In this document: piece by piece, positions 53,267-63,422 of the stretch
Layout of the letters: each line of letters starts with the position of its first letter
Position numbering within the stretch: position 1 is the stretch's first letter
Source: Streptomyces davaonensis JCM 4913
GTDB lineage: Bacteria > Actinomycetota > Actinomycetes > Streptomycetales > Streptomycetaceae
Length of the DNA: 64,000 bases
Assembly (NCBI RefSeq): GCF_000349325.1
Contig: NC_020504.1
Coordinates: forward strand, 4,126,053 to 4,190,052
Direction: 5' to 3'
The notes under the pieces: model-generated
What the model was told of the DNA's origin: nothing
Database searches by the model: none
Seen by the model: the letters and a program-made list of their open reading frames with translations, nothing else
Translations under genes and position numbers: made by a program

Positions 53267-53722
53267 TCAGACGAGCTCGGTGACGGTACCGCCGGCGGCG
53301 GTGATCTTCTCCTTGGCGGAGCCGGAGACGGCGTCGACCGTCACCTGCAGCGCCACGGAGATCTCGCCCTGGCCGAGGACCTTGACGAGGCTGTTCTTGC
53401 GAACGGCACCCTTGGCCACCAGACCCTCGACCGTGACCTCGCCACCCTCGGGGTAGAGCGCGGCCAGCTTGTCGAGGTTCACGACCTGGAACTCGGTCTT
53501 GAACGGGTTCTTGAAGCCCTTGAGCTTCGGGAGACGCATGTGGAGGGGCATCTGCCCACCCTCGAAGCGCTCCGGAACCTGGTAACGGGCCTTGGTGCCC
53601 TTGGTACCACGACCGGCCGTCTTACCCTTCGACGCCTCACCACGACCGACACGGGTCTTGGCGGTCTTGGCGCCGGGGGCGGGACGGAGGTTGTGGATCT
53701 TGAGCGGGTTGTTCTCCGCCAT
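53267..53722 (-). CDS. rplO: 50S ribosomal protein L15
   Basis: 151 residues with the Gly/Arg/Lys-rich N-terminal extension typical of L15 ([39 protein letters not shown]), which threads into 23S rRNA. It follows rpmD by 2 nt. It is the last ribosomal gene of the spc group. Confidence 0.97.
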   Translation of the reverse strand: MAENNPLKIHNLRPAPGAKTAKTRVGRGEASKGKTAGRGTKGTKARYQVPERFEGGQMPLHMRLPKLKGFKNPFKTEFQVVNLDKLAALYPEGGEVTVEGLVAKGAVRKNSLVKVLGQGEISVALQVTVDAVSGSAKEKITAAGGTVTELV

Positions 53723-53724
53723 GA

Positions 53725-53907
53725 TCAGTCGACCTCCTCGACCGTCACGAGGTGGCGGACGGTGTGCACCATGCCGCGGAACTCGGGGCGGTCCTCCTTG
53801 ACGACCTGCGTGTTGATGCCCTTGAGACCAAGGGAGCGCAGGGTGTCACGGTGGTTCTGCTTGCTGCCGATGTAGGACTTGACCTGCGTAATCTTGAGCT
53901 GCGCCAT
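53725..53907 (-). CDS. rpmD: 50S ribosomal protein L30
   Basis: 60-residue protein ([36 protein letters not shown]...). The ATG at 53907 is correct; the longer frame upstream is not. It lies 2 nt from both rpsE and rplO, indicating tight coupling. Confidence 0.97.
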   Translation of the reverse strand: MAQLKITQVKSYIGSKQNHRDTLRSLGLKGINTQVVKEDRPEFRGMVHTVRHLVTVEEVD

Positions 53908-53909
53908 GA

Positions 53910-54515
53910 TTACGCACCCGCCCCGGCACGCGCACGGAGAAGAGCCGCGGGGGCGACGTCCTCGAGCGGCAGACCACGGCGGGCCGCGACCTCCTCGGGA
54001 CGCTGCAGGCCCTTGAGGGCCTCCACGGTCGCGTGCACGATGTTGATCGCGTTGTCGGAGCCGAGCGACTTCGACAGGATGTCGTGGATACCGGCGCACT
54101 CGAGCACGGCGCGCACCGGACCACCGGCGATAACACCGGTACCGGGCGACGCGGGCTTGAGCAGCACGACGCCGGCAGCCTTCTCACCCTGGATGGGGTG
54201 CGGGATGGTGCCCTGGATACGGGGGACCTTGAAGAAGTGCTTCTTGGCCTCCTCAACGCCCTTGGCGATGGCGGCCGGCACCTCCTTGGCCTTGCCGTAA
54301 CCGACACCCACGGTGCCGTCACCGTCGCCCACCACGACCAGCGCGGTGAAGCTGAAGCGACGACCACCCTTCACAACCTTGGCGACACGGTTGATCGCGA
54401 CGACACGCTCAACGTACGCGGTCTTCTCGGCGGCAGCTGCGCCGCCGTCACGGCCCTTCCGGTCCCGCCGCTCGCCGCCACCGGCACCGCCACCGCGGCG
54501 CTGGGGTCCAGCCAT
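53910..54515 (-). CDS. rpsE: 30S ribosomal protein S5
   Basis: 201-residue protein important for decoding accuracy. It has a Gly/Arg-rich N-terminal extension (about 1-35, [18 protein letters not shown]), then the RNA-binding region [22 protein letters not shown] and the C-terminal domain. It matches the usual Streptomyces length. It lies after rplR and before rpmD. Confidence 0.97.
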   Translation of the reverse strand: MAGPQRRGGGAGGGERRDRKGRDGGAAAAEKTAYVERVVAINRVAKVVKGGRRFSFTALVVVGDGDGTVGVGYGKAKEVPAAIAKGVEEAKKHFFKVPRIQGTIPHPIQGEKAAGVVLLKPASPGTGVIAGGPVRAVLECAGIHDILSKSLGSDNAINIVHATVEALKGLQRPEEVAARRGLPLEDVAPAALLRARAGAGA

Positions 54516-54553
54516 TGGATTTACCTCTCTCTTTTCCGCTAGCTACGAACGGC

Positions 54554-54937
54554 TCAGAACTTCAAGCCGGCTTCGCGGGCGGCGTCCGCCAGGGCGGCGA
54601 TGCGCCCGGCGTACTGGTTGCCACCACGGTCGAATACGACGGCCTCGACACCGGCGGCCTTGGCACGCTCGGCGACCAGGGCGCCGACCTGCTTGGCCTG
54701 CGCGGACTTGTCGCCCTCGCCACCGCGGACCGAGGTGTCCAGGGTGGACGCCGACGCCAGGGTGTGACCCTGGATGTCGTCGATCACCTGGGCCACGATG
54801 TGGCGGTTCGAGCGGGTAACGACCAGACGGGGACGCTCCGCCGTACCGGAGATCCGCTTGCGGATCCGGATGTGACGGCGCTTGATCGCGGCGCGCTTGT
54901 AGGCGTCGCCCTTCAGGATCTTCTGTCCGTATGCCAT
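54554..54937 (-). CDS. rplR: 50S ribosomal protein L18
   Basis: 127-residue protein that binds 5S rRNA ([38 protein letters not shown]... [26 protein letters not shown]). It starts 3 nt after the rplF stop. Confidence 0.97.
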   Translation of the reverse strand: MAYGQKILKGDAYKRAAIKRRHIRIRKRISGTAERPRLVVTRSNRHIVAQVIDDIQGHTLASASTLDTSVRGGEGDKSAQAKQVGALVAERAKAAGVEAVVFDRGGNQYAGRIAALADAAREAGLKF

Positions 54938-54940
54938 GGC

Positions 54941-55480
54941 TTACTTACCCGCCTTTCCGACCTTGCGGCGGATGACTTCGCCCTCGTACTTGACGCCCTT
55001 GGCCTTGTACGGGTCGGGCTTGCGCAGCTTGCGGATGTTGGCCGCAACCTCGCCGACCTTCTGCTTGTCGATGCCCTCGACCGAGAAACGGGTCGGAGCC
55101 TCGACCTTGAAGGTGATGCCCTCGGGGGCCTCGACGAGGATCGGGTGGCTGTAACCGAGAGCGAACTCGAGGTTCGAACCCTTGGCGGTCACGCGGTAAC
55201 CGACACCGCTGATTTCGAGCTTCTTCACGTAACCCTGGGTCACGCCGGTGATCATGTTCGCCACCAGCGTGCGGGACAGGCCGTGCAGGGCCTTGTTCTG
55301 ACGCTCGTCGTTGGGGCGGGTGACGTTCAGAACGCCTTCCTCACCCTTGGCGATCTCGATCGGCGCGGCAACGGTGTGGGTCAGCGTGCCCTTGGGGCCC
55401 TTGACCGAGACCGTACGGCCGTCGATGGTGACGTCCACGCCGGCGGGAACCGTGATGGGGAGCTTGCCAATACGCGACAT
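54941..55480 (-). CDS. rplF: 50S ribosomal protein L6
   Basis: 179-residue two-domain protein near the factor-binding site ([62 protein letters not shown]). It follows rpsH by 24 nt. Confidence 0.97.
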   Translation of the reverse strand: MSRIGKLPITVPAGVDVTIDGRTVSVKGPKGTLTHTVAAPIEIAKGEEGVLNVTRPNDERQNKALHGLSRTLVANMITGVTQGYVKKLEISGVGYRVTAKGSNLEFALGYSHPILVEAPEGITFKVEAPTRFSVEGIDKQKVGEVAANIRKLRKPDPYKAKGVKYEGEVIRRKVGKAGK

Positions 55481-55504
55481 AGCTGTTTCCTCCGTTCCCT
55501 TCCG

Positions 55505-55903
55505 CTACCAGACGTAGGCGAGGACTTCCCCACCCACGCCCTTCTTGCCGGCCTGCTTGTCGGTCAGAAGACCGTGCGACGTGGAGATGATCGCCACGCC
55601 GAGGCCACCGAGGACCTTGGGCAGGTTGGTGGACTTCGCGTAAACCCGGAGACCGGGCTTGGAGATCCGCTTGATGCCCGCGATGGAGCGCTCACGGTTG
55701 GGGCCGAACTTCAGCTCCAGGACGAGGTTCTTGCCGACCTCGGCGTCCTCGACCTTCCAGCCCGTGATGAAGCCCTCCTGCTGGAGGATCTCCGCGATGT
55801 GCGACTTGATCTTCGAGTGCGGCATCGCCACGGTGTCGTGGTACGCCGAGTTCGCGTTCCGCAGACGCGTAAGCATGTCTGCGATCGGATCAGTCATGGT
55901 CAT
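55505..55903 (-). CDS. rpsH: 30S ribosomal protein S8
   Basis: 132-residue primary 16S rRNA-binding protein ([57 protein letters not shown]). In E. coli S8 is the translational repressor of the spc operon. I chose ATG 55903 with GAAGG upstream, which gives the usual length; ATG 55897 is also possible. A 213-bp gap without a gene separates it from rpsN. Confidence 0.96.
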   Translation of the reverse strand: MTMTDPIADMLTRLRNANSAYHDTVAMPHSKIKSHIAEILQQEGFITGWKVEDAEVGKNLVLELKFGPNRERSIAGIKRISKPGLRVYAKSTNLPKVLGGLGVAIISTSHGLLTDKQAGKKGVGGEVLAYVW

Positions 55904-56116
55904 GAATTGGCCTTCGGCCTCTCTCGCCGGGGTTTCCTGGTGCGCCATCCCTCTCCCCGATCCGAGACGGGACGGGTGCGGCGCGGTGGACCTACGGCGT
56001 AGTAAGTCGTACGGGCGCGACAGGCGCCCAACCCCACAAGCCTAAGCCATGCGGGGGTGGGCCCCTGTCCACCCAGATGCTTACCGAGAGCTTCAGGAAT
56101 CCCTAAAAAACGGGGA

Positions 56117-56302
56117 TTACCAGGAGCTCTTGGTCACGCCCGGCAGCTCGCCACGGTGAGCCATCTCACGAAGGCACACGCGGCACAGGCCGAACTTGCG
56201 GTACACGGAGTGCGGACGGCCGCAGCGCTGGCAGCGCGTGTAGCCACGCACACCGAACTTGGGCTTGCGAGCAGCCTTGGCAATCAGAGCCTTCTTCGCC
56301 AT
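56117..56302 (-). CDS. rpsN: 30S ribosomal protein S14 type Z
   Basis: 61-residue zinc-binding form of S14 with ligands C24, C27, C40 and C43 ([35 protein letters not shown]). The ATG at 56302 is used; three further codons are open upstream. It follows rplE by 5 nt. Some actinobacteria carry a zinc-free paralogue elsewhere for zinc limitation. Confidence 0.97.
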   Translation of the reverse strand: MAKKALIAKAARKPKFGVRGYTRCQRCGRPHSVYRKFGLCRVCLREMAHRGELPGVTKSSW

Positions 56303-56307
56303 CTCGC

Positions 56308-56865
56308 TCACGCCTCCTTGAACGGGAAGCCGAGGTGACGAAGGAGCGCGCGGCCCTCAGCGTCGTTGGTCGCCGTGGTGACCACGGTGATGTCCATACC
56401 CCGGGTACGGTCGATCTTGTCCTGGTCGATCTCGTGGAACATGACCTGCTCCGTGAGACCGAAGGTGTAGTTGCCACGGCCGTCGAACTGCTTGGGGGAC
56501 AGGCCGCGGAAGTCGCGGATGCGCGGCAGCGCGAGCGACAGGGTGCGGTCCAGGAACTCCCACATGCGGTCGCCACGGAGCGTGACGTGGGCACCGATCG
56601 GCTGACCCTCACGCAGCTTGAACTGCGCGATGGACTTGCGGGCCTTGGTGACGGCCGGCTTCTGACCGGTGATCGTGGTGAGGTCGCGGATGGCGCCCTC
56701 GATCAGCTTGGAGTCGCGGGCGGCGTCGCCCACACCCATGTTGACCACGATCTTGACGAGGCCGGGAACCTGCATGACGTTCTCGTACTTGAACTCGTCA
56801 CGCAGCTTGCCCGCGATCTCCTCGCGGTACTTCGTCTTCAGACGCGGAGTGGTGGTGGTAGCCAT
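56308..56865 (-). CDS. rplE: 50S ribosomal protein L5
   Basis: 185-residue 5S rRNA-binding protein that contacts the P-site tRNA ([54 protein letters not shown]). The ATG overlaps the rplX stop (TGATG). Confidence 0.98.
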   Translation of the reverse strand: MATTTTPRLKTKYREEIAGKLRDEFKYENVMQVPGLVKIVVNMGVGDAARDSKLIEGAIRDLTTITGQKPAVTKARKSIAQFKLREGQPIGAHVTLRGDRMWEFLDRTLSLALPRIRDFRGLSPKQFDGRGNYTFGLTEQVMFHEIDQDKIDRTRGMDITVVTTATNDAEGRALLRHLGFPFKEA

Positions 56866-57188
56866 CAGATGTCCTCACCCGTCCGCTTGGCAACGCGGAT
56901 CTTGTTGCCCTCTTCGTCGAAGCGGTATCCGACACGCGTGACGACCTTGTTGCCGTCCTTCTCAACGACCAGCTGGACGTTGGAGACGTGGACCGGCGCC
57001 TCGGTCGTGACGATGCCACCGGCCTGCGAACCGCGAGCGGTCGGACCGGCCTTGGTGTGCTTCTTGACCCGGTTGACACCCTCGACCAGGACGCGCTCCT
57101 CGCGCGGGTAAGCGGCAATGACCTTGCCCTGCTTGCCCTTGTCCTTACCGGTGATGACCTGGACCAGGTCGCCCTTCTTGATCTTCAT
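56865..57188 (-). CDS. rplX: 50S ribosomal protein L24
   Basis: 107-residue assembly initiator of the large subunit with a KOW motif ([44 protein letters not shown]). It lies 2 nt after rplN and is coupled to rplE. Confidence 0.97.
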   Translation of the reverse strand: MKIKKGDLVQVITGKDKGKQGKVIAAYPREERVLVEGVNRVKKHTKAGPTARGSQAGGIVTTEAPVHVSNVQLVVEKDGNKVVTRVGYRFDEEGNKIRVAKRTGEDI

Positions 57189-57190
57189 GC

Positions 57191-57559
57191 TTACAGCACC
57201 TCCGGCGCGAGCGAGATGATCTTCATGAACTTCTTCTCGCGCAGCTCACGGCCGACGGGGCCGAAGATGCGGGTGCCGCGAGGGTCGCCGTCGTTCTTCA
57301 GAATGACGGCGGCGTTCTCGTCGAAGCGGATGTACGAGCCGTCCGGACGGCGGCGCTCCTTGACGGTGCGAACGATGACCGCCTTGACGACGTCACCCTT
57401 CTTCACGTTGCCACCGGGGATCGCGTCCTTGACGGTGGCGACGATGACGTCACCGATGCCCGCGTAGCGGCGACCGGAGCCACCGAGCACACGGATGCAA
57501 AGGATTTCCTTCGCACCAGTGTTGTCGGCGACGCGCAGTCGCGACTCCTGCTGGATCAC
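57191..57559 (-). CDS. rplN: 50S ribosomal protein L14
   Basis: 122-residue protein of a very conserved family ([70 protein letters not shown]). The start is GTG at 57559. It opens the spc group after a 102-bp gap with two hairpins. Confidence 0.98.
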   Translation of the reverse strand: MIQQESRLRVADNTGAKEILCIRVLGGSGRRYAGIGDVIVATVKDAIPGGNVKKGDVVKAVIVRTVKERRRPDGSYIRFDENAAVILKNDGDPRGTRIFGPVGRELREKKFMKIISLAPEVL

Positions 57560-57587
57560 GTCTATCTCCTGTTTGTCTGCCGGTTCC

Positions 57588-57658
57588 CGGCAGGGGTCTC
57601 AGTGAAGAGAACCCCTGCCGAGCCTGGCGGAACTGACCTGCGGGGGGTGCCCCGCAGG
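57588..57658 (-). promoter_or_regulatory. Two hairpins in the rpsQ-rplN gap
   Basis: CCTGCGGGG (57637-57645) pairs with CCCCGCAGG (57650-57658) around a 4-nt loop. Next to it CGGCAGGGGT...ACCCCTGCCG (57588-57620) forms a longer stem. They mark the S10-spc junction and may be termination, processing or regulatory structures. Confidence 0.6.
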
Positions 57659-57661
57659 AAA

Positions 57662-57946
57662 TTACTTGGCCTTCTCGAGGATCTCGACGACGCGCCAGCG
57701 CTTCGAGGCGGACAGCGGCCGGGTCTCCATCAGGAGGACGCGGTCGCCGACACCCGCGGCGTTCTGCTCGTCGTGCGCCTTGAGCTTGTTCGTACGGCGG
57801 ATGACCTTGCCGTACAGCGCGTGCTTGACGCGGTCCTCGACAGCGACGACGACGGTCTTGTCCATCTTGTCGCTGACGACGAGACCCTCACGGGTCTTGC
57901 GGAAGCCGCGGGCCTCTGCGTTCTCAGTCACGTTCTTCTCGCTCAT
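57662..57946 (-). CDS. rpsQ: 30S ribosomal protein S17
   Basis: 94-residue OB-fold protein ([57 protein letters not shown]). It has a short N-terminal extension ([13 protein letters not shown]). Its ATG overlaps the rpmC stop (TGATG). It is the last gene of the S10 group. Confidence 0.97.
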   Translation of the reverse strand: MSEKNVTENAEARGFRKTREGLVVSDKMDKTVVVAVEDRVKHALYGKVIRRTNKLKAHDEQNAAGVGDRVLLMETRPLSASKRWRVVEILEKAK

Positions 57947-58170
57947 CAGGCGTTCTCCACCGTTTCGATGCCCAGCTCACGCTCGCGCATCAGGGTGTAG
58001 ATCCGCGCGATGTCCTTGCGGACCGCCTTGAGACGGCCGTGGTTTTCGAGCTGACCCGTGGCCGCCTGGAAGCGGAGGTTGAACAGCTCTTCCTTGGCCT
58101 CGCGGAGCTTCGCCAGAAGCTCCTCGTTGCCCAGTTCGCGCAGCTCGGACGCCTTGGTACCGGCCGACAT
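57946..58170 (-). CDS. rpmC: 50S ribosomal protein L29
   Basis: 74-residue helical hairpin protein by the exit tunnel ([47 protein letters not shown]). The ATG at 58170 overlaps the rplP stop (TGATG); a GTG one codon earlier is less likely. Confidence 0.97.
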   Translation of the reverse strand: MSAGTKASELRELGNEELLAKLREAKEELFNLRFQAATGQLENHGRLKAVRKDIARIYTLMRERELGIETVENA

Positions 58171-58589
58171 CACGCTTCACCTGCCTCGCGCTTGACGATC
58201 CGGCACTTCATCGGCAGCTTGTGGGCTGCGCGAGTCAGGGCCTCACGGGCGATCTTCTCGTTGGGGTACGACAGCTCGAACATCACGCGTCCGGGCTTGA
58301 CGTTGGCGATCCACCACTCCGGAGAACCCTTACCGGAACCCATGCGGGTCTCGGCAGGCTTCTTGGTGAGGGGACGGTCCGGGTAGATGTTGATCCAGAC
58401 CTTGCCACCACGCTTGATGTGACGCGTCATGGCGATACGAGCGGCCTCGATCTGGCGGTTCGTCACATACGCCGGGGTGAGCGCCTGGATGCCGTACTCG
58501 CCGAACGCAACCTGCGTGCCGCCCTTGGCAGCGCCGGAGCGCTTCGGGTGGTGCTGCTTGCGGTGCTTGACCCTACGGGGGATCAGCAT
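58170..58589 (-). CDS. rplP: 50S ribosomal protein L16
   Basis: 139-residue protein near the peptidyl transferase centre and A-site tRNA ([61 protein letters not shown]). It starts 5 nt after rpsC. Confidence 0.98.
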   Translation of the reverse strand: MLIPRRVKHRKQHHPKRSGAAKGGTQVAFGEYGIQALTPAYVTNRQIEAARIAMTRHIKRGGKVWINIYPDRPLTKKPAETRMGSGKGSPEWWIANVKPGRVMFELSYPNEKIAREALTRAAHKLPMKCRIVKREAGEA

Positions 58590-58594
58590 GTCGG

Positions 58595-59416
58595 TCAGGC
58601 CTCCGTTCCGGTGCTCTCAGCCGGAGCGGCGGCGGGAGCCTCGGCCTTGGGGGCCTCGGAACCGGCAGCCTGCTGCGGCTTACGACCGCGCCGCTCGCCA
58701 CCGCGGCCACCACGGGCCGGGCGGTCGGCACCACCACGGGCCGGGCGGTTACCCGCACGGGCCGCAGCGTTCTCGGCGCGGACCTCGGCGATGTTCTTGA
58801 CGTCGCCCTTGTAGATCCAGACCTTCACACCGATACGGCCGAAGGTCGTCTTGGCCTCGAAGAAGCCGTAGTCCACGTTCGCGCGGAGCGTGTGCAGGGG
58901 CACACGGCCCTCGCGGTAGAACTCCGAGCGGGACATCTCGGCGCCGCCGAGGCGGCCGCCGCACTGGATCTTGATGCCCTTGGCGCCGGCCTTCATGGCG
59001 GACTGCATGCTCTTACGCATGGCCCGACGGAAGGAGACGCGGGAGGAGAGCTGCTCGGCAACGGCCTGAGCAACCAGCTGAGCGTCCGTCTCGGGGTTCT
59101 TGACCTCGAGGATGTTCAGCTGGACCTGCTTGCCCGTGAGCTTCTCGAGGTCACCGCGGATGCGGTCGGCCTCGGCGCCACGGCGGCCGATGACGATGCC
59201 CGGACGCGCGGTGTGGATGTCCACGCGGACACGGTCACGGGTGCGCTCGATCTCAACCTTCGAGATACCGGCGCGCTCCATGCCGGACGTCATCATCCGA
59301 CGGATGGCGACGTCTTCCTTGACGTAGTCCTTGTACAGCTTGTCGGCGTACCAGCGGGACTTGAAGTCCGTGGTGACACCGAGCCGGAACCCATGCGGGT
59401 TAACCTTCTGGCCCAT
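58595..59416 (-). CDS. rpsC: 30S ribosomal protein S3
   Basis: 273-residue head protein, longer than the 233 of E. coli. The conserved part (1 to about 215) has the KH domain ([23 protein letters not shown]) and [11 protein letters not shown] low-complexity Arg/Gly/Ala-rich tail (about 220-273) follows, typical of actinobacteria. Its start overlaps the rplV stop by one base. Confidence 0.98.
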   Translation of the reverse strand: MGQKVNPHGFRLGVTTDFKSRWYADKLYKDYVKEDVAIRRMMTSGMERAGISKVEIERTRDRVRVDIHTARPGIVIGRRGAEADRIRGDLEKLTGKQVQLNILEVKNPETDAQLVAQAVAEQLSSRVSFRRAMRKSMQSAMKAGAKGIKIQCGGRLGGAEMSRSEFYREGRVPLHTLRANVDYGFFEAKTTFGRIGVKVWIYKGDVKNIAEVRAENAAARAGNRPARGGADRPARGGRGGERRGRKPQQAAGSEAPKAEAPAAAPAESTGTEA

Positions 59417-59763
59417 TACCGGGTTCCTTCCTTGCTGCTGACGACCACGGTGATGTGGCTGGTCCGCTTGCGGATCCGGTAGGCACGGCCCTGGGCGCGC
59501 GGACGGAACCGCTTCAGGGTCGGGCCCTCGTCGACGTAGGCCTCGGAGATGAAGAGGCTGTCGGCGTCGGTGTGGTCGTAGTTGTGCGCGGCGTTGGCAA
59601 TGGCGCTGTCGAGCACCTTGCCGACCGGCACGGAGGCTGCCTGCGGAGCGAATCGCAGAACAGCCTGAGCCTCCGTGGCATCCATGCCACGGATAAGGTC
59701 CACCACGCGGCGGGCCTTCATGGGCGTAACGCGGATGTACCGCGCCTGGGCCCTGGCTTCCAT
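59416..59763 (-). CDS. rplV: 50S ribosomal protein L22
   Basis: 115-residue protein whose long loop lines the exit tunnel, a site of macrolide resistance in the family ([60 protein letters not shown]). It follows rpsS and overlaps rpsC by one base. Confidence 0.97.
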   Translation of the reverse strand: MEARAQARYIRVTPMKARRVVDLIRGMDATEAQAVLRFAPQAASVPVGKVLDSAIANAAHNYDHTDADSLFISEAYVDEGPTLKRFRPRAQGRAYRIRKRTSHITVVVSSKEGTR

Positions 59764-59807
59764 GGTTGTCCCTCTCAGTTACTTACGTGTCTGAATGCGA
59801 TCCGCTA

Positions 59808-60089
59808 CTAGCGGCGCTTCGACTTCCGGTCGTCCTTGACGTGACCCCGGAAGGTACGAGTCGGCGAGAACTCGCCGAGCTTGTGACCGACCATCGACTC
59901 GGTGACGAACACCGGGATGTGGGTCTTGCCGTTGTGCACCGCGAGCGTGTGGCCGAGCATGGCCGGCACGATCATGGAGCGACGGGACCAGGTCTTGATG
60001 ACGTTCTTGGTGCCGGCTTCGTTCTGGGCGTCCACCTTCTTGATCAGGTGGTCGTCGACGAAGGGCCCCTTCTTGAGACTGCGCGGCAT
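59808..60089 (-). CDS. rpsS: 30S ribosomal protein S19
   Basis: 93-residue head protein ([57 protein letters not shown]). It is full length and follows rplB by 12 nt. Confidence 0.98.
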   Translation of the reverse strand: MPRSLKKGPFVDDHLIKKVDAQNEAGTKNVIKTWSRRSMIVPAMLGHTLAVHNGKTHIPVFVTESMVGHKLGEFSPTRTFRGHVKDDRKSKRR

Positions 60090-60101
60090 CTAAACCCGCT
60101 C

Positions 60102-60938
60102 CTAGCGCTTCTTGTTCGTCTTGCGGCGGCGGACGATGTACTTGTTCGAAGCCTTCTTCGGCGAACGAGTACGACCCTCCTTCTGACCCCACGGGGAGAC
60201 CGGGTGGCGACCACCGGAGGTCTTGCCCTCACCACCACCGTGCGGGTGGTCAACCGGGTTCATCGCCACACCGCGGACGGTCGGGCGAACGCCCAGCCAG
60301 CGCTTGCGGCCGGCCTTACCCCAGTTGATGTTGCTCTGCTCGGCGTTGCCGACCTCGCCGACCGTGGCGCGGCAGCGCTGGTCGACCAGGCGGATCTCAC
60401 CGGAAGGCATGCGGAGGTGGGCCATCGAGCCCTCCTTCGCGAGCAGCTGCACGGAGGCACCGGCGGAGCGGGCGAACTTGGCGCCGCCACCGGGACGGAG
60501 CTCGATCGCGTGGATCGTGGTACCGACCGGGATGTTGCGGAGCGCCAGGTTGTTGCCCGGCTTGATGTCGGCCCCGGGACCGTTCTCGACGCGGTCACCC
60601 TGCTGCAGGTTGCGCGGGGCGAGGATGTAGCGCTTCTCGCCGTCCGCGTAGTGCAGCAGCGCGATGCGCGCGGTGCGGTTGGGGTCGTACTCGATGTGCG
60701 CGACCTTCGCCGGCACGCCGTCCTTGTCGTGACGACGGAAGTCGATCACTCGGTAGGCGCGCTTGTGTCCGCCACCCTGGTGGCGAACGGTCACACGACC
60801 GGCGTTGTTACGGCCGCCCTTGCTGTGCAGCGGGCGGACCAGCGACTTCTCCGGCGTGGACCGCGTGACCTCGACGAAGTCGGCGACGCTGGAACCACGA
60901 CGGCCCGGCGTAGTCGGCTTGTACTTGCGGATTCCCAT
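60102..60938 (-). CDS. rplB: 50S ribosomal protein L2
   Basis: 278-residue core protein close to the peptidyl transferase centre. The catalytic-centre loop [26 protein letters not shown] is intact, and the N-terminal half [29 protein letters not shown] is standard. A 38-bp gap with a perfect palindrome separates it from rplW. Confidence 0.98.
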   Translation of the reverse strand: MGIRKYKPTTPGRRGSSVADFVEVTRSTPEKSLVRPLHSKGGRNNAGRVTVRHQGGGHKRAYRVIDFRRHDKDGVPAKVAHIEYDPNRTARIALLHYADGEKRYILAPRNLQQGDRVENGPGADIKPGNNLALRNIPVGTTIHAIELRPGGGAKFARSAGASVQLLAKEGSMAHLRMPSGEIRLVDQRCRATVGEVGNAEQSNINWGKAGRKRWLGVRPTVRGVAMNPVDHPHGGGEGKTSGGRHPVSPWGQKEGRTRSPKKASNKYIVRRRKTNKKR

Positions 60939-60949
60939 TTCTCAGTCCT

Positions 60950-60965
60950 CGTCCGATATCGGACG
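60950..60965. promoter_or_regulatory. 16-bp perfect palindrome between rplW and rplB
   Basis: CGTCCGATATCGGACG is a perfect inverted repeat in the only sizeable gap within the S10 group. It could be a small RNA hairpin or a protein site. Its role is unknown. Confidence 0.6.
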
Positions 60966-60976
60966 ATCCGACCCGC

Positions 60977-61396
60977 TTACGCGGTCGGACCGCCGAAGAT
61001 GTCGATACGGTCGCCCTCGGCGAGGGTCACGATCGCGCGCTTGCTGTCGGCACGCTTGCCGAAGCCCGTGCGGGTCCGCTTGCGCTTGCCCTGGCGGTTG
61101 ATCGTGTTGACCCCGGTGACCTTGACCGAGAAGACCGCCTGGACGGCCTGCTTGATCTGGGTCTTGTTGGCACGCGGGTCGACGATGAACGTGTACTTGC
61201 CCTCGTCGAGGAGCGCGTAGCTCTTCTCGGAGACGACCGGCTTGAGCAGCACGTCACGGGGGTCCGTGAAGGACTTGCTCAGCGGGGTCTCGACGGTGTT
61301 CTTGCCCTCCGCGGCGTGGCGACGCGCCTTGGCGACGCGCGCGGCCTTGGCGGCCTTGGCGGCCTTGGAGGCAATGGCGGGGTGACGGATAGCCAT
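60977..61396 (-). CDS. rplW: 50S ribosomal protein L23
   Basis: 139-residue tunnel-exit protein that docks the signal recognition particle and trigger factor. It has an Ala/Lys-rich N-terminal extension of about 40 residues ([21 protein letters not shown]) beyond the core that begins at [26 protein letters not shown]. The extension is longer than in E. coli (100 residues in total there). The start overlaps the rplD stop by one base. Confidence 0.97.
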   Translation of the reverse strand: MAIRHPAIASKAAKAAKAARVAKARRHAAEGKNTVETPLSKSFTDPRDVLLKPVVSEKSYALLDEGKYTFIVDPRANKTQIKQAVQAVFSVKVTGVNTINRQGKRKRTRTGFGKRADSKRAIVTLAEGDRIDIFGGPTA

Positions 61397-62052
61397 CAGG
61401 CCTCGCTCCCTTCGGTGTCATTGGCCTTCGGGCCGGACACGAAGGACTCGAAGGCGGCCTGGGTGAAGACCACGTCGTCCGAGACGAGAACGTCGTACGT
61501 GTTCAGCTGGCCCGGCTCCAGGATGTGGACCTGGGGCAGGTTGCGGGCGGACAGCCACGCGGCCTCATCGGCGCGGTCGACGACCAGGAGCAGGTTCTTG
61601 CGCTCCGAGATCTTGCCGAACAGCGTCTTGGCGGCCTTCGTCGAGGGGGTCTCACCCTCGATGACGCCGGAGACGACGTGGATGCGGTTGTTGCGGGCCC
61701 GGTCGGTGAGGGCGTGGCGCAGGGCCGCGGCCTTCATCTTCTTCGGGGTCCGCTGCGAGTAGTCGCGCGGCACGGGACCGTGCACGACGCCACCACCGGC
61801 GAACTGCGGCGCGCGGGTCGAGCCCTGACGGGCGCGACCGGTGCCCTTCTGGCGGTAAGGCTTCTTGCCACCACCACGGACCTCGCCACGACGCTTGGTC
61901 TTGTGCGTGCCCTGACGGGCAGCGGCCAGCTGTGCGACGACGACCTGGTGAAGCAGCGGGACGCTGATCTTCTCTACGTCGAAGATCTCCGCGGGGAGCT
62001 CGACGGAACCGGCCTTGTCGCCCGCCGGCGAAAGGATGTCAACAGTGCTCAT
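61396..62052 (-). CDS. rplD: 50S ribosomal protein L4
   Basis: 218-residue protein with the long tunnel loop ([42 protein letters not shown]). In E. coli L4 represses its own operon; whether this holds in Streptomyces is not shown here. It is coupled to rplW. Confidence 0.98.
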   Translation of the reverse strand: MSTVDILSPAGDKAGSVELPAEIFDVEKISVPLLHQVVVAQLAAARQGTHKTKRRGEVRGGGKKPYRQKGTGRARQGSTRAPQFAGGGVVHGPVPRDYSQRTPKKMKAAALRHALTDRARNNRIHVVSGVIEGETPSTKAAKTLFGKISERKNLLLVVDRADEAAWLSARNLPQVHILEPGQLNTYDVLVSDDVVFTQAAFESFVSGPKANDTEGSEA

Positions 62053-62060
62053 CGGTTACC

Positions 62061-62705
62061 TCAGGCCCCCTTGGCCGCGGTGCGGACCAGGACGAGGCCG
62101 CCGTTCGGACCGGGAACCGCGCCCTTGATGAGCAGCAGACCCTTCTCCGCGTCAACGGCGTGGACGGTCAGGTTCTGGGTGGTGACCCGCTCGTTGCCCA
62201 TGCGACCCGCCATGCGGAGGCCCTTGAACACACGGCCCGGGGTGGCGCAGCCACCGATGGAACCGGGGGAGCGGTGCTTGCGCTGGGTGCCGTGACCGGC
62301 GCCGAGGCCCTTGAAGTTGTGACGCTTCATGACACCGGCGAAGCCCTTGCCCTTGCTCTTGCCGGTGACGTCGACCTTCACGCCGGCCTCGAAGACCTCG
62401 GCCGTGACTTCCTGGCCGAGCGTGTACTCGGAGGCGTCAGAGGTGCGGATCTCGACGAGGTGACGACGGGGGGTGACGTCGGCCTTGGCGAAGTGGCCCT
62501 TGAGGGGCTTGTTCACCTTGCGCGGGTCGATGTCGCCGAAGGCGATCTGAACCGACTCGTAGCCGTCGACGTCGTTCGTACGAACCTGGGTCACGACGTT
62601 GGGGCCGGCCTTGACGACGGTGACCGGAACAACACGGTTGTTCTCGTCCCACACCTGCGTCATGCCGAGCTTCTCGCCCAGGATGCCCTTGATCTGCTTA
62701 GCCAT
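62061..62705 (-). CDS. rplC: 50S ribosomal protein L3
   Basis: 214-residue protein whose loop approaches the peptidyl transferase centre ([47 protein letters not shown]). It is full length and follows rpsJ by 17 nt. Confidence 0.98.
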   Translation of the reverse strand: MAKQIKGILGEKLGMTQVWDENNRVVPVTVVKAGPNVVTQVRTNDVDGYESVQIAFGDIDPRKVNKPLKGHFAKADVTPRRHLVEIRTSDASEYTLGQEVTAEVFEAGVKVDVTGKSKGKGFAGVMKRHNFKGLGAGHGTQRKHRSPGSIGGCATPGRVFKGLRMAGRMGNERVTTQNLTVHAVDAEKGLLLIKGAVPGPNGGLVLVRTAAKGA

Positions 62706-62722
62706 TCTCAGCTCACCGACCC

Positions 62723-63031
62723 TCAGAGCTTGATCTCGATGTCGACACCGGCCGGGAGGTCGAGTCGCATCAGAGAGTCAACGGTCTTGGGGGTGGGGTC
62801 GAGAATGTCGATCAGGCGCTTGTGCGTGCGCATCTCGAAGTGCTCGCGCGAGTCCTTGTACTTGTGCGGCGACTTGATGACGCAGTACACGTTCTTCTCA
62901 GTGGGCAGCGGCACCGGGCCCGCGACCGACGCACCAGTGCGGGTCACCGTCTCGACGATCTTCTTCGCCGAGGAGTCGATGACCTCGTGGTCGTAGGCCT
63001 TGAGCCGGATGCGGATCTTCTGTCCCGCCAT
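62723..63031 (-). CDS. rpsJ: 30S ribosomal protein S10
   Basis: 102-residue protein, also known as the NusE antitermination factor ([52 protein letters not shown]-like block, VDIEIKL). It starts the superoperon. A promoter candidate lies about 345 bp upstream, giving a long untranslated leader. Confidence 0.98.
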   Translation of the reverse strand: MAGQKIRIRLKAYDHEVIDSSAKKIVETVTRTGASVAGPVPLPTEKNVYCVIKSPHKYKDSREHFEMRTHKRLIDILDPTPKTVDSLMRLDLPAGVDIEIKL

Positions 63032-63136
63032 GGCTACTCAGTAGTCCTTTGTCTCGTAACGCTCTGGAACCCGGTGTTCCTGACATCCGCTCCGACCCAC
63101 GCGGTCGGGCGTGTCGCGCTCTCGCTGACACAGATG

Positions 63137-63159
63137 TCCCTTGTTCGAACATCCCTTGT
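63137..63159. repeat. Direct octamer repeat in the rpsJ leader
   Basis: TCCCTTGT occurs at 63137-63144 and again at 63152-63159, a 15-bp period, in the 5' leader of rpsJ. On the transcript it reads ACAAGGGA twice, so it may be RNA structure, an antitermination site or part of a second promoter. The rest of 63032-63376 holds no gene. Confidence 0.5.
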
Positions 63160-63376
63160 CTGAGAGAGATTCACCGAGCGCCTGGCCGGTGCCGCACCTT
63201 GCTTCCCGAAAGATTCCCGTACGTCCGCCCCAGTGCTGCCTTACGGCAGTTAGGGCGACGAGTACTGTGGGACTCGCTTTCGGTCCTCCCGGCGGGAGGC
63301 GCGCAGCATCAACACTCGACCGAGCAACTCCGACAGTCTGCCATATGGGGCAGCCCCTCCGCCAATCGAGCCGGAG

Positions 63377-63404
63377 AGACTACCCCAGACGTGACGCAGG
63401 TCAA
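63377..63404 (-). promoter_or_regulatory. Vegetative promoter of the rpsJ superoperon
   Basis: TTGACC (63399-63404) and TAGTCT (63377-63382), 16 nt apart on the minus strand, form a good HrdB-type promoter. The -35 lies 18 bp after the upstream dioxygenase-like gene ends. The start near 63370 gives a leader of about 340 nt. Confidence 0.72.
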
Positions 63405-63422
63405 ACACGGGTGCGCCGCGGT

